Assembly: GCA_030490835.1 (NCBI GenBank)
Contig: CM059972.1
Span: 51,937,563 to 52,001,562, forward strand
Source: Annona cherimola
Lineage: Eukaryota > Streptophyta > Magnoliopsida > Magnoliales > Annonaceae
Length of the DNA: 64,000 nt
Direction: 5' to 3'
Of the stretch, positions 1 to 11,540 are shown piece after piece; position 1 is the stretch's first letter; every line of letters begins with the position of its first letter. The translations under genes and the position numbers were made by a program. The notes under the pieces are model-generated. The model was given only the letters and a program-made list of their open reading frames with translations, was not told where the DNA came from and did no database searches.

Positions 1-668
1 CTTTTGGCAACGAACATTCATATGTCCTAAAATATTTTTCCACATAAGCCTTTCTTTGGCAATGGACATTTTTATGTCCAAAAATATTTTCTCATAAACC
101 TTTTTTCATAATCCCCGTCTTGGGGTTTGTTTATAGCGAACAAGATATATAAAACATTTTCCATATAAACCCTTCTTCATAATCCCTATCTTGGGGCTTG
201 TTTATAATAAACAAAACATATAACCTTTTTTGTAATCGTCATTTTGGGGCTTGTTTATAGTAAACAAGACATAAACTTTTTTCGTAATCCCCATTTTGGG
301 GCATCTTTATAGAAAATAAAGTTAAAACACATAATCCTTTTTCATGAAAGCATTTGTATAAAAACATTTCATCTCATCCTTGATATTTACAGTTTTGTGT
401 AAAGCGCCCTATTTTTAGGGTAATCATTTTGCATAGGCTCATAAAATCCCATTTAGGATAACTTTTCGTATAAATGCTTTTATGTCCCAATATTTGGGGT
501 TTTCAAAAGCAAAACATATACAAATGCATTTCTCCCCATCCAGTAGTGACACTTAGCAAATGATCATTCTACCTTTTGGAAGAGAATCCTTAACAGCACG
601 CTAGCCAGGCGACTGGTCCTTAATCCTTCTCCCATCTTAGGGAGGGCGCCGCTGGCCTCCTACCATCC
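1..668 (-). mobile_element. Tekay-type LTR, outermost layer, segment 1 (truncated by window edge)
   Basis: Minus-strand piece of a long Ty3/gypsy LTR. It repeats a motif in which 'ggacatt..atgtcc' alternates with 'ataatcccc..cttggggtttgtttatag'. The same motifs in the same order occur at 29250-29880, and in reverse complement at 37140-37700. The LTR 3' terminus (TGTGGCGCC when read on the plus strand) lies before the window start. The piece is interrupted at 668 by a solo Athila LTR and resumes at 2182. No gene is present. Confidence 0.8.
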
Positions 669-942
669 TGATAAAATGCGAGTTATCATGACCCATTTCA
701 GACTTTCAGACTATTTTTACGTGTTAGTCCAAGAGATTAGGTTTAGTTTGCATCCATTTAGCTAAATTTTCACTCGCTTTGCATTTTAGGAGCATTATGT
801 AGTTTTTATGCATTTTTAGTATAAATTAGGCATTTTTAGTTCATTTATTTAGTTTCATTCATTTTTGCAGGAAAGACATAAATTCACAGGCATGCGGGCG
901 AGTCGAAGGCAGAACGGAGCAAAGTGAAGAAGCAGGTAGGCT

Positions 943-1126
943 GGCGCTCAGGCGCCACCCTACATGCCTTAGCCAAAAGATCCAACACCTCACACTGCAA
1001 GAAGCTCCCAATGAGTTGGCGCCCAGGCGCCAAGGCATCAAATTTCAGGACATTCCAAAAGGTTTCTAAGTTACATAGCACACAGAGAGTTGGCATTTAG
1101 GCACCAGATAGGGGCGCCTAGGCACC
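943..1126 (+). repeat. GC-palindrome array upstream of TATA in the solo Athila LTR
   Basis: Four copies of the palindrome GGCGCCTAGGCGCC or variants, at 943-956, 1018-1031, 1092-1105 and 1113-1126. All lie upstream of the TATA box at 1180. Equivalent arrays occur in the four other copies of this LTR, so they are part of the U3 promoter region. Confidence 0.8.
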
Positions 1127-1179
1127 ACTATGCATCCATACGCACGAATTTCTGTACATGTGTTGCGCAAGCTACCCGA

Positions 1180-1188
1180 TATAAATAG
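1180..1188 (+). promoter_or_regulatory. TATA box of the solo Athila LTR
   Basis: TATAAATAG, followed by a purine-rich leader with many GAGA-like runs. The match in the other Athila LTRs is CTATTTATA on the plus strand (19399, 26961, 42315 and 47368). This is the likely U3 promoter, inferred from position and sequence only. Confidence 0.6.
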
Positions 1189-2181
1189 AAATCTGGTGAT
1201 TTGTGAGGAAGAGAGAGAGGACGAGAGGGTCATGGATGCTGTGGAGAAAAGGGAGAAAACCAAAGCTTTAAGGAAGGAGAGAAGAGCAAGTGGAAATCCA
1301 AGCTATCATTGCAAATTCATTGAGTTTTGTCTCCTCTTCTCATCTATCTCTTCCTATTTCTTATTCTCCTTGCTTGGGATGATTGTAAACTTAATTTTAA
1401 TGAGAATTGAAGTCATGGTTATGGGCTGAACCTTCCTATGGTTGGAGATATGTAGGATTTGAACTCATAGCTTATGATATTTGGTTTTCTTATGCTTGAA
1501 TTGATAATATAGTGTGTTGTGACTTGTGTTACTTGAGATTATCCTTATATATCATGCTTAGTGCGTTTACAAGCTTTGCAACCTTGTGGATTGATCTAAT
1601 ATTCAAATTCATGCTTGGAAAAGTGGAATTTGAATAAGATCCATATATAAGGCACTGGTATTCTAGATCATGTTGTGTTAGATGTTAATATGGATAGGAA
1701 TATACCTATTAACCCTGTGTAATCTTGATTAGGTTATGTGGTTATCAACCTTATTTTAGTTGTCTGCATGGGAACATAGCAAATAACTAAAACTTGGTTA
1801 GGTTTGTATGTGTTGGAAGACATATATGAATATGAATGAACCTAGATTAGTAATCTCTGCACAACTAACTTAAATGGGACCAAATGACAAGCTATGATTC
1901 AATGAATTCATATTCCCACCTATCTTAATCATCTCAAGGCAATCTCAGCAATATCCACCCCACTTTGGTCATTTACCATTTTGCTTAGTTTAGTTTAATT
2001 CAATTCTTTAAAACCAAATCTCATTCCTTTTACCAATTCACTTAGACAATTGAAATTTAAGGTACTAATCTGTTTAACACAATCCTTGTGGGAACGATAC
2101 TCTACTCACTCTTTATTACTTGATCGGCACGTATACTTACGTTAAAACGAGCATTTTAATAGACATATACGCAGCTCATCA

Positions 2182-2683
2182 CATCCCTTAGCGACTTGGG
2201 CATATGTAAAGTAGGCCCGGTCCATCTCTGACCGTGCTCTACAACCGGCCTATTCCTTGTATTGGTGCACCATTCATCATCATAGATGTCCATATGCTAA
2301 CATGATCTCTTGAAACATCACAGACCGCGGTCTATGTGGTTTAAAACATCACAGGTTGCAGCTTTTGTCCTTTTAAACCGTCTTGAAAATTATCACAGAC
2401 TGCGGTCCATGTCAACTTGTAAAGTGAGCGCACCCACTTTAAATAAGTTATCATTTGAAATCTAGTTTTCGGATGACCTCCCTTAAATTCTTTTAAAAAT
2501 ATTTGGAGTAAAACATTTTGATAAGCATTTGAAATGTTTGAGAAAACAATATTTTCTAAAAATGTTTCTTGAAATAAATCCTAAAATCCTTATGATAAAT
2601 AAACTTTAAATCTTTTGACTTTTCAAGAATAAACAGCGTATTTCGCAATCATTATCGTGGTTTCCATTTCGGGGCCTTATGCC
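2182..2683 (-). mobile_element. Tekay-type LTR, outermost layer, segment 2
   Basis: Continuation of the minus-strand Tekay LTR after the solo Athila LTR. It aligns by eye with 29893-30410. It contains the CAGACCGCGGTCT palindrome repeats and the phrase 'aagtgagcgcacccactttaaataagtt'-like text in split form. It ends at 2683, where the copia LTR (TGTTGG...) begins. The last five bases, ATGCC (2679-2683), form the left target duplication of the copia element. Confidence 0.8.
2320..2410. repeat. CAGACCGCGGTCTG palindrome repeats in Tekay LTR
   Basis: Near-palindromes ACAGACCGCGGTCTAT (2320-2335) and ACAGACTGCGGTCCAT (2395-2410), with a decayed copy between them. Homologous arrays lie at 29996-30158 and 36838-36980. 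Confidence 0.75.
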
Positions 2684-3328
2684 TGTTGGTCCCGAGTTTA
2701 TGGCAACAACCCAAGAGGGGAGGGGTGAATTGGGTATTTTAAATTTTCACTTAAACATAAACTTTCTCCCTTTTTAATTCAATCTCCTTAATGAAACAAG
2801 TAGAGAATATAGAGAGAAATAAAGCAATAAAAGCAGTTAAGCAAGCCACAGCAATAGACACGATTTTTATAATGGTTAAGGGTAACCTTCCCTACTTCAC
2901 TCTTCCAAGCTTACACCCGTTGTGACTTGGTTTCCACTAATGGATTATCAAATACAACTAGAGGAGCAGCTCTCTTCTAGATTCCAGCTCTAGGGAGCTT
3001 GCACAAACACAACACAAGTAGGTGACGAGTCACACTCAAGTCACAACACTACTTTGCCTTCACTTGCTTCTGATTTCCAATATCAAACCAAGTGTTAAAT
3101 ACAAACAATGAATCAAACAGAAGAAACTACACTTTACAGGTTTGCGTAGTCAGATGTCAGCTCGTGGAAGAACTTGTTGAGAGAATGAAATGATCAGCAA
3201 TGATTCTTTCAGCAAGTTGGAGCAAACTTTTTCACTTAAAGTTGGTGTAGATTACTTTAATGCTAGAGAGGGTGGAAGGTGAACTCAATGAATGCTTCTC
3301 TAACCTCTAGCACGTCCTCTGGAATACT

Positions 3329-3336
3329 CTTTTATA
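3329..3336 (-). promoter_or_regulatory. TATA box of the copia 3' LTR
   Basis: TATAAAAG on the minus strand. It is preceded, in transcription direction, by the hairpin at 3347-3401 and by AAGTCGACTT repeats. The homologous site in the 5' LTR (38156-38163) reads on the plus strand because that segment is inverted. Confidence 0.55.
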
Positions 3337-3346
3337 ATGGTGGAAT

Positions 3347-3401
3347 AAATTCGAACGTTTGGTGGTGGTGGTGCGCATTTAATGCGCCACCGTTCGAATT
3401 T
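3347..3401. repeat. Long inverted repeat next to the copia TATA box
   Basis: Arms AAATTCGAACG (3347-3357) and CGTTCGAATTT (3391-3401) are perfectly complementary over 11 bases. A second, inner pairing forms between the GGTGCGCAT and ATGCGCCACC segments. The homologous hairpin in the 5' LTR near 38090-38143 keeps the outer arms. Confidence 0.8.
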
Positions 3402-3424
3402 TTCTGACCGTTGCAAACCAACTC

Positions 3425-4250
3425 GCATGTGGAGTCGATTTCGAATGCGACTTCACCCAAGTAGCAGATTGGGTGAAGTCGCAGGCTGGAGTCGACTTCG
3501 GCTACGACTTCAGTCTCCAGCTTGACTTCAAGTTCCATTTCAGGTCGACTTGGTCTTGAACCTGACCTAAGTCGTAGGTGGAGTCGACTTCAGGTGCGAC
3601 TTCATCTTCTGTGTGCATATATTGGAACTTGCATTCCTTGAAAGTGATCCTTGATGCTTCTTTTTCATTTCATATCTTGTTCTTCAAATGATACCCTTGA
3701 TTTTCAATGTTTGATCTTGAAACTTGGCATATTCTTCTTCTCTTGAGAAATTTATCCTTGTGGCCTTGATCTAAAAATGATTTGCCTTCCTTGAGTTTAG
3801 AGTCCAAAGATGTAGTTCATGATCTTCCCTTTAATAATATTCCATCTTGAAAGATTCTATCATGGTTATTTGCTTGTATGGACTGTCTTGGTCTTCAGCT
3901 TGACTCAAGTCGGATGCTTGGGTCAACTTGAGGTTCAACTTCACTTAAGTCGCATTGCGGAGCCGACTTGGGAATGCGACTTCACCCAAGTCGTAGGTGG
4001 AGTCGAATTTGACTGCGACTTCACCTGTCTCCTAGCCCAAATTCAACGCTCAAAGGATTTGATCTCCTGAACTCGATAGTGGAGTCGACTTGGGTCTGCA
4101 ACTTCACCTAAGTCGCAGGTGGAGTCGACTTCGACTGCCACTTCATCCGTCTTGGTTCCCAAATTCAGTGCTGGAATGTTTTTATCATTTAAAGTCGGTC
4201 TTGAGGTCGACTTGGGTATCGACTTCACCTCACTTGGGATTGCGACTTGG
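3425..4250. repeat. AAGTCGACTT minisatellite-like repeats in copia 3' LTR
   Basis: Many degenerate units combine 'ggagtcgacttgg', 'gcgacttcacc' and 'aagtcgcaggt' (for example 3490-3499, 3581-3590, 4081-4092 and 4121-4132). The core AAGTCGACTT is a palindrome. The same repeats occur at 37900-38060, 38330-38690 and 48951-49345, always inside LTRs of this copia family. Confidence 0.8.
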
Positions 4251-4300
4251 TCTGCTATGTTCTGAAACTTAAGTTTTTATCCTTTAACCAAGTTTAACAA

Positions 4301-7300
4301 TGTAATACCCAAACCCAAGTAGGACTCACATAATTGCATCTAAGGTGTAATTATGATTTATGTGTGAATTGATTGAATTATGGATGATTTTCATGAATTT
4401 ATGAATTTTGCAATTAGGGTTTGCAATTAAGAAAGATGATTAAGATTAATCGCCGAAGCCCGATATGAGTCAAGATGACTAATGAGGCTTAAGGAGGATT
4501 AGCAGGTGCTAATGTGGTATGAATATTTATTTTAATTTCCATGATTTAATTAAAGGGAATTAAAATAGAAATTATGGAGTTATGATGAAAATCATAGAAA
4601 ATTCATAACTTTATGGCTGTAAGGCGAAATGAGATGAAATTTTAAAAGAAAGCTCATAATTTTGGGCTCAACCTTCTGTATTGATTGGATTAAGTCACAA
4701 GTAATGAGATTAAGGTGATAATTATTCATTTTTAATCTCACACTCTAAGGATATTTTCAAAGGTTCATAACTTGACGTAGAAGCGTCAGTTTAAGATGAA
4801 ATTTGAAACGATGGAATAAAATTATAAAATCTATGTAATGAGTGGATTTGATTAATTTAATTACTATGAAAAAGTGGTTAATTAGAAAAAGGTACGTAGC
4901 ATTGACTTTGTGTACCTTAGACTACCAAAACATTCAATAAAAAGCATTTAAGAAAATGACATGTTTAAATGTTGTGCAAGGTGTCAATTTTTGAATGGAT
5001 TGAGCTGGATTTTAAAGCATTATTTAATGGTCAAATCCATGGAAAATTCGAGGATTAAATGCCATGCTTAATTGCCTAATATCTAGCTCAAATGGAGCAT
5101 AGACTATGTGGCAAGAGCAAGGGACGTCCAAGGGCAATATGGGCGTGAAATGTGATTTTTTAAAATCCTAAAAAATATGTCTAAGATGTATAATACCTAG
5201 GGGAAATAAATGAACTGTTAAATAAGTCAAAAAATTGGCATGAAAATGTCAAAAGCTAGCTAAAAAGGGGACGTCTACCAATGGACAGCAACATGATGCT
5301 TAAATGCATGGATTTTGTGGATTTTTATAAATTAGTAAATGCAAATTTTACTTGGTTATAAAAATTTCATGTCATCAAGGGATAAGGTAGAAATTAATTA
5401 CTAGCTGGTTAAAAAAAATCATAAACGGGAGATATGCTTGGTAATGTGCTTATGAAGAGAAAGGGGAGGAAATTTTCCAAAGTTGCTAAGTTTTGAGCAG
5501 CTCCTTTGCACGTCTAAACCAGCAAGGGGAAAGGAGAAAAGGAGAAGAAAAAAAAGAAAGAAAAAGGAGGAGAAAAAGAAGAAGAACCAAGCAACTCAAG
5601 TTTGATTCAAGTTAGGGTTGATTCAAGTAAGTGATATCTAAGTTTTGAATCACCTAAATCAAGACTTTCTCTCTCAATTCACGAGCCATGAATATGGTTC
5701 ATAAAGAACTCTTAAAGAATGAGTTATGATGCCTTAATAAGGGGATTGCATGATTTTTGAAAGATTTAAATGAGATCAAGAGTTCAAGAGAGTGAAAATG
5801 GAAGTTTAAGTTGAATTCTGAGATGAAAGCTAACTTGGAAAATCTCAAAACCCTAAACCAAGTTGCTGTATGATTTAAGAATGTTGATTTTGATGTAATT
5901 CATATTCTTTTTAATTACATATGATGATTTAAGCACTGGTTAATGATTTTAGCAAATATGAAACCCTAAGTTTCAAGAAATGACCCGATTTTCCATTTTT
6001 GGGTTAAAAATGATACAAGGGATTGCTTAAATTGTTAATGGATGAATTTTAGGTTAAATTACCCTAAATTAAGTACCCTTTTCATGGCCTAAGTGGGCTA
6101 GATGAGTTTGCCCTAAATCTGATTTTTTAGGGTATACATGTAGGACGTCCAAACGAGGGCCAAAACGGGTGTTTTCCATATGATTTTTGTTTCTATTTGT
6201 AACGAAATGATTTATGGATGTTATGGAGGGTAAAATACCCCATGTTTAAGACACTTTTAGTTTCCAAAATTTTTTGAAAAGATTTTCCCTAAATCTGATT
6301 TTTATGGACATATGTTTGGACACGTGAAAATGGGTTAAATGGATACCCTATATGCATGAATATGTTTCTGTTATGGAAGCCAATGAATTATGGATTTTAA
6401 ATATGTGATAATATACTAAATTTGGGTTAATAAAATCATGTTTAGTTGCTGAAAATTATGACTTAAAAATCTGTCATGATTTATGTCATGAAAGAGGCGT
6501 TGAAATGATGATAAATGAGTCTTAACATGGCTGTTTTGGAAATCAGTGATAAATGGATTAAAAAATACGAAATTAAACCCTAAAGTATATGTTAATTAAG
6601 GGGTTTAATGATGATGAAAATGGGTAAAAGTTTCTGTGTTAAGAAAATTTAAGAAACACATAATGTATGTGTTGTACATAAACATATATGGAGCATATGT
6701 GTGAATGGATGATTTGTGGCTAATGTGAATTTGCTAAAATGCAAAATATGCATGAGTATGTGATAAAATGCATGATGATATTACTGTGTGAATGAGGATT
6801 AATTATCTCAATATTTGAGATTTATTTATGAAGCATAAAACATCACTTATATGCTTAGAATAAGCATTGATATAGGAAAAATGGAAAATGCATGCAAAAT
6901 GGTTAATGGGAGATATAAATCCCCATATGTTGAGATATGAATGTATGCTATGTGTTTGCCCTAAATATGGAACTAAAACACGATATGGAATGATTAATAT
7001 GATGCACAAGTGTCTGTCATGTATGAATGATCGACTTTAAAATCCAAATTGATTATGAATGATATGGATTATAGGATTGAAAAATTAAGTGTATGAAAGA
7101 AAATGGCTTGATATGAATGCAATGCTATGTGTATGTATAGGCAAAGGCAAAGACGTTAATGAGGCAGAATGCTAAGCAAGAAAGGTAAGCAAGCAGTTTT
7201 CTAAAATGCTTTTTTTTATCAAATGTAATAAAATGTTTATCAATGATGTTCTAACTGTTTATATGAGTTATCAAATGAATGATTGTAATTCTTTATAAGT

Positions 7301-8342
7301 TTTTTAAGGATGATCATTCCTTATCTAAATATGTATTGAAATGCTATTTGAAATGGAATAAATGAAGTGCTTATTGCTTTTCAAGTACTTATGTTAAATG
7401 ATGAATTCATGATTTATGAATGAAAAATCATGCTAGCATGTCAATTTCATGTTTATGAAAGAAAGCATCTGCACAAAGCATGAGGTCCACCTCAAAGGTG
7501 TAAGTGGACCGAATGTCCCCCTTTGATGCAGCCAACTCGCTAAGAGAGGCTGAGGCCCGGCAGCGCCTCCCTGGAATGGGAGAGAGGATGAAAATGGATG
7601 GTTGCCTAGCTAGCTTCTATCCAAAGGAATGTCATGATTTTAAATAATGTATTGCATTATTTATAATATACTCTGAATGGGTATGAGAAGCATGTTTTAA
7701 GATATATCCTCGAGAGGGTATAATGTGACCTTCCATGAATGGTTTATGAAAAGGTTTCTACTCCATAGGTAATTGATCACTTGATAGGTGTCTTCAACCG
7801 AATAGAGGGAAATACATTTATAAGAATATGCCTTGAAAATGAATTGCCTAAAAACCTTATAGCTTGCTTATTGGGTTTCGATTCACAGTTTTGTTTTCTA
7901 AATCCTAAAGATAGGTGAAATGAGAGAACCATGCAAGGAGCACAAGTGGAGATTCAAAGGAAAAATGAATTTCTAAAAGTTCCTGTGATTGACTCTATGA
8001 GTTTGTATGGTTGTATGTTAATGACATTGTTGATGAATTGAATGATGTATAAGGCTTACGTTATGTTTATGACAATGTGATGATATGACTTTAAATAATG
8101 AAAATTTTTTATAGTCAATTGTTAAGAATGATTTATCATGAAATGGTTAAGCATGGAAAATTATGAGAACATATGTGTATATTTTAAAAGGAATATATAA
8201 AATGATATAAACTCCTAAGGAGTTAAGATAAAAGGGATAAATATCTAAAGAGCTCGCCAAGTGATAGGGCAACAATCCTGATCATGCTTACCAATCGATA
8301 GATCTTGGAGTAAGGTTGTGCCGCTCGGGCTGGGGCGCCACA
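4301..8342 (+). mobile_element. 5' LTR of plus-strand Tekay element
   Basis: A 4042-bp LTR that starts TGTAATACCCAAACCCAAG and ends GGGGCGCCACA. A primer-binding site follows five bases later. It carries the landmark motifs of the family: GGTAAGCAAGC near 7186, GCTTGCTTATTGGGTTT near 7863, and a final section 'taccaatcgatagatct'. It is inserted in the copia 3' LTR. The five bases before it are AACAA, but no matching right-hand duplication remains. About 4 kb without a credible gene; the short open frames here lack known domains. Confidence 0.88.
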
Positions 8343-8347
8343 GAGGT

Positions 8348-8363
8348 TGGTATCAGAGCATGG
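8348..8363 (+). other. Primer-binding site, initiator-Met tRNA type
   Basis: TGGTATCAGAGCATGG begins five bases after the LTR terminus. The first 12 bases complement the 3' end of plant initiator-Met tRNA, the usual primer of Tekay-type elements. The same site is found in reverse at 32366-32381. Confidence 0.9.
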
Positions 8364-8642
8364 ATTGGTAAATGACGAGGAAAATTTTCTAAGTATGAAA
8401 ATTTATAGCTTATGATGATAGTATGTGATATGATGATAAGCTATATTTATGTGATATGATAGCTATGTTTATGAGATTAGATCATAAGCTATGTGATTGG
8501 ATGATAGTATGCAATATGTGTATGTGACAAGATGATAAGTATGTGCTTAGACGGTTTATTCTATGATGATTGGATTATGATGTTTGAATATAGCTGACTT
8601 GCTATGTTTAAATTGTAGATGGCTGGCTGAGGGAAAAAGGCT

Positions 8643-9401
8643 ATGAGTGAAGAAGAGATTAGGAAGGAGGAGGAAGCGCAGAAAAGAATGATAGATGAAA
8701 ATGTTAATAGATGGTGGAATTCTATGTATTGTCCATCAATACCTCCTAGTTTTCCTCCTAGGCAACCTCAGAGTCAGGGTCAAGGAGATTACATTGTTAA
8801 CCCTTATCCTCAGAGGCCAAATGCAGAGGAATCTACAAGTCGTATTCCTAAGATAGAGAATACAGCAGCTTCTCACAAAATAAATGTACTTGTTCCATCT
8901 GATTTGATGTTCCCTCAGGATCTCTAGAAATTTTGGGATCAGGTTCCAACACCCATACCCCCTAATGATGGTCCGTAGTATAGGTTTGAATGCGGACTGG
9001 TGCAGTTTAGGCACAGGGTGAGTTGGGAAAGAATCAACCTGAGGGAAAAAGAGGTAGCTATTATGATAGAGGAACACCGAGCCCATGGAATTTTAGAAAC
9101 ACCTGTCGCTCCAGGTCTTAATGAGGTCATTATCCACATAGCCGAATAGGATTGGGAACCTATCCTACTTAACATTGGAAATGAAAATGATAATAATAGT
9201 GATAATGACAGTGAGGACCCGATGGAGTACCTTACTCCTGAGATACAGGAGGAGGAGGGTGAAAATAATGATGTGGAAGTTGATGAAGAAGATGATGATA
9301 GTGATAGTTCTAACGGTAGGGAGGAAAATGTCCCAGCATGGTCAGATACGAGCACAATTACCGATGAACCCACTCAGGTTCTAGTTGTAGGCGTTACATA
9401 A
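8643..9401 (+). pseudogene. Extra ORF between primer site and gag in the Tekay element
   Basis: One reading frame of 252 codons runs from ATG 8643 to TAA 9399-9401. It is interrupted only by three in-frame TAG codons (8925-8927, near 8976, near 9147) and has no frameshift. The N-terminal part is charged (MSEEEIRKEEE). The middle is rich in proline and glutamine, and the C-terminal third is very acidic, with runs such as EVDEEDDDSDSS. I recognise no domain. It sits upstream of gag, where Tekay elements normally have only a leader, so it may be an ORF0-like accessory reading frame. The lack of frameshifts over 750 bases argues that it was once translated. It could also be a captured fragment or the N-terminal extension of an older gag. 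Confidence 0.5.
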
Positions 9402-9855
9402 GGAGGGGTCCCGGTACAAGATAATTTGGTTGATTTTTATGAACTTTTATGAAAAGTCTGTATAAATTTGGCTTGATGAAACTTTGATGATGGTTTTATG
9501 TGTGACACACATGATTGTATAATTATGATGTGGGTTATGATATGTACATATATGTATGATATGACATGTATGTATCTATGTTATGGCATGTTGAGATGCT
9601 AAGACTATGGTTATGAATAGGATGCTTTCATAATGTGAATGATATGATTAGTTTTGATGATATAACTATATCAAAGGATTTTGAATGCATGTGAATATGA
9701 ATGTGTTTGATTGATGAATGATGGAAAATGACATGATTATGATTGAATAATTTGGTTCATTAACCACACACATATGATAATGAAATGTGTTTATGATGAC
9801 CTAACCCCAACCATAAATAAAAGTTATGTGCTTTTGAATATTCAGAAAGAAGATC
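9402..9855. other. Leader between upstream ORF and gag
   Basis: AT-rich sequence with many 'atgatatg' and 'tatgtat' runs and no coding signal. It probably forms the untranslated leader or an intron-like spacer before the gag start at 9856. Confidence 0.4.
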
Positions 9856-11540
9856 ATGGTTGATACAAGGTCAAGGGTTAGAAAGAACAAAGGAAAAGAA
9901 GTGGCAACCGAAGTTCCTAGCCAACATGAAGTTGGTGATCCAGTAGGCCTATATTACAGGGGAAAAACCCGAGAAATCAACAAAGAAGGGTAGATGAAAG
10001 CCCTGAACCAATTAGAGAGCTAGAGCAAAGCCAAGCTCAAATGATTGACGAAAGAGCAGCTTCGGCAGCGAAAGAAGCTATGCAACAAGCTACGCATGAT
10101 TGGGCAACCCAAGCCGCAAACATAATACAAGGCTTGTGGGAGAGGACCCAACAGGCTTAGCTAGGAAGTGTTGAAAAAGAAGGACCAATTCCTATGGCTA
10201 ACCCAGTTCCACCTACAGTGCCCATAATGGATGACAACTAGTTAATGGAAGCAGATAGGAGGGCAATAAATGCATTCCTTTCGCAACGGCCTCCTAAACT
10301 CTCAGGTGAACCCGAACCTATCCAAGCTGAACAGTGGATGACGAAGATTAGAAAATTGCTCAGGATATCTCCGTGCAATGACAAATAAAAAGTTTTATGT
10401 ACCACCCATCTGTTGGTAAAAGATGCACATGAGTGGTGGGAAACAATGTTGATTACTGTGCCACACCCGGAGGAGGTGACATGGTAAATATTTGTGGAGG
10501 AATTCAACAAAGAGCATCTCCCAGTGGGATTACAAAGCCAGAAGGTTATAGAATTTGAGAGGCTCTACCAAGAGAGGATGACAGTGACGGAGTATGCCAC
10601 CAAGTTTAATGCATTGGTGAGGTATGTACCATGGATTGCCAATGTTCCAAAAAATAAGGCACAGAGATTTCAGCAGGGATTGAGGCCCTATCTCAGAGAA
10701 AGTTTAGCCCCTCTATTAATTAAAGACTGTGCTTCAAGTGTAGAAAGGGCTAGAGCCTTGGAGATTGAGTCAATGAGAACTGAAGAACTAAGGTTAGGGT
10801 CCAAGATGTTCAGCTCGGGAACAAAGGATGTTGAAACGGGGAAGGAAAAGTCTAGGAAAGGAGTTACAAGAAAAGCTAAAAGAGACCCAAGGAAAAGAAT
10901 GTCACCTGTTTACAAGGTATGTCGAAGGCGCCATGTAGGAGAGTGTTTGAAAGGTTCAAACAAATGTTTTAAATGTGGACAAATAGGTCACATAACCAAG
11001 GAATGTGGTAAGAGAGAGGCAAAGATGGTGAAATGCTATGTCCATGACCAGATTAGACATATAGCTCTAAATTGTCCAAACAAAGCACAAACGTTGCAAG
11101 GACATGGAAAGGCCGCACAGCCAAGGCTAGTAGGAGCAACTAACAGACAGGGAACCTCTATGAATCATGTGCAAGTGCATGCTCTGACCCAGACTGAGTC
11201 ACAAGAGCAAGAGGAGAAAGTGGTTATAGGTATGATTTATATTTTAAGAAATTCAGCTATAACATTGTTTGATTCGGGTGCTAGTCATTTATTCATTGCT
11301 TGCCAATATGTAACCACGCATGCACTACTGGTAGAGGAAACCAATGAAGTAATTCATGCAGAATCCCCTGTCTATAAGTTAGCCAGCTCTAACCAAGTAT
11401 GCAAGGCATGTCCAATCAGGATAGGATCCATGATTGTAGAAGCTGACCTGAGCCTATTACCCATGACCGAGTTTGATATGATACTAGGTATGGATTGGTT
11501 AAGCTAATGGGGAGCGACGATTAACTGTAAAGATAAGAAA
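9856..11540 (+). pseudogene. Tekay gag and protease, broken
   Basis: Gag begins MVDTRSRVRKNKGKE at 9856, a start typical of this clade. The first segment ends at a TAG near 9991. The frame then continues after a frameshift, with further stops near 10159, 10240, 10386 and 10483. From 10494 the frame is open to 11504. It contains the capsid-like 'LYQERMTVTEYATKF' region and zinc knuckle 1 (CFKCGQIGHITKEC, 10965-11006). The second knuckle (11034-11075) has lost its second cysteine and reads CYVH. The protease follows with active-site DSGA (around 11270) and the flap and end motif 'ILGMDWLS', then a TAA at 11505-11507. Gag would package element RNA and the protease would cut the polyprotein. The copy cannot make either protein intact. 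Confidence 0.88.

Larger units (their letters stand above)
669..2181 (+). mobile_element. Solo LTR of an Athila-like element
   Basis: A 1513-bp LTR that starts TGATAAAATGCGAGTTATC and ends GCAGCTCATCA. It is flanked by the 5-bp target duplication CATCC (664-668 and 2182-2186). The homologous unoccupied site in another Tekay LTR has a single CATCC at 29893-29897, which shows a clean insertion. No internal region is present, so unequal recombination between two LTRs probably removed it. The same LTR family occurs on the minus strand at 18738-19901, 25980-27516, 41289-42833 and 46336-47887. A 99-codon open frame at 1130-1429 lies across the TATA and leader region and is not supported as a gene. 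Confidence 0.92.
2684..4300 (-). mobile_element. 3' LTR of SIRE-like copia element (interrupted at its inner end)
   Basis: Starts TGTTGGTCCCGAG and is near-identical to the 5' LTR that starts at 34438. The two are the LTRs of one minus-strand copia element whose outer flanks are ATGCC (2679-2683) and ATGCG (38816-38820). The last ~90 bases of the LTR, seen at 38726-38815, are missing here because a Tekay LTR begins at 4301. The LTR holds a TATA box, a long hairpin and AAGTCGACTT repeats. No protein gene is present. Confidence 0.85.

Noticed and set aside
1..700. Regularly recurring 'gtcc..aacatt' text suggesting a CRISPR or satellite array
   Set aside because: Units are degenerate, unequal in spacing and shared with Tekay LTRs elsewhere in the window; this is LTR-internal repetition in a plant genome.
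1130..1429. 99-codon plus-strand open frame in the solo Athila LTR
   Set aside because: It spans the palindrome, TATA and leader region, has no domain and is not kept open in the other LTR copies.
4296..4300. AACAA as target duplication of the Tekay element at 4301
   Set aside because: The right-hand partner is absent; the element's 3' half is missing, so this cannot be verified.
8939..9373. Serine-rich minus-strand open frame of 144 codons
   Set aside because: Antisense of the acidic ORF; runs of serine arise from reading acidic codons backwards.
9175..9384. Methionine-rich plus-strand open frame
   Set aside because: Out-of-frame shadow of the acidic upstream ORF; its composition comes from the GAT/GAA repeats.
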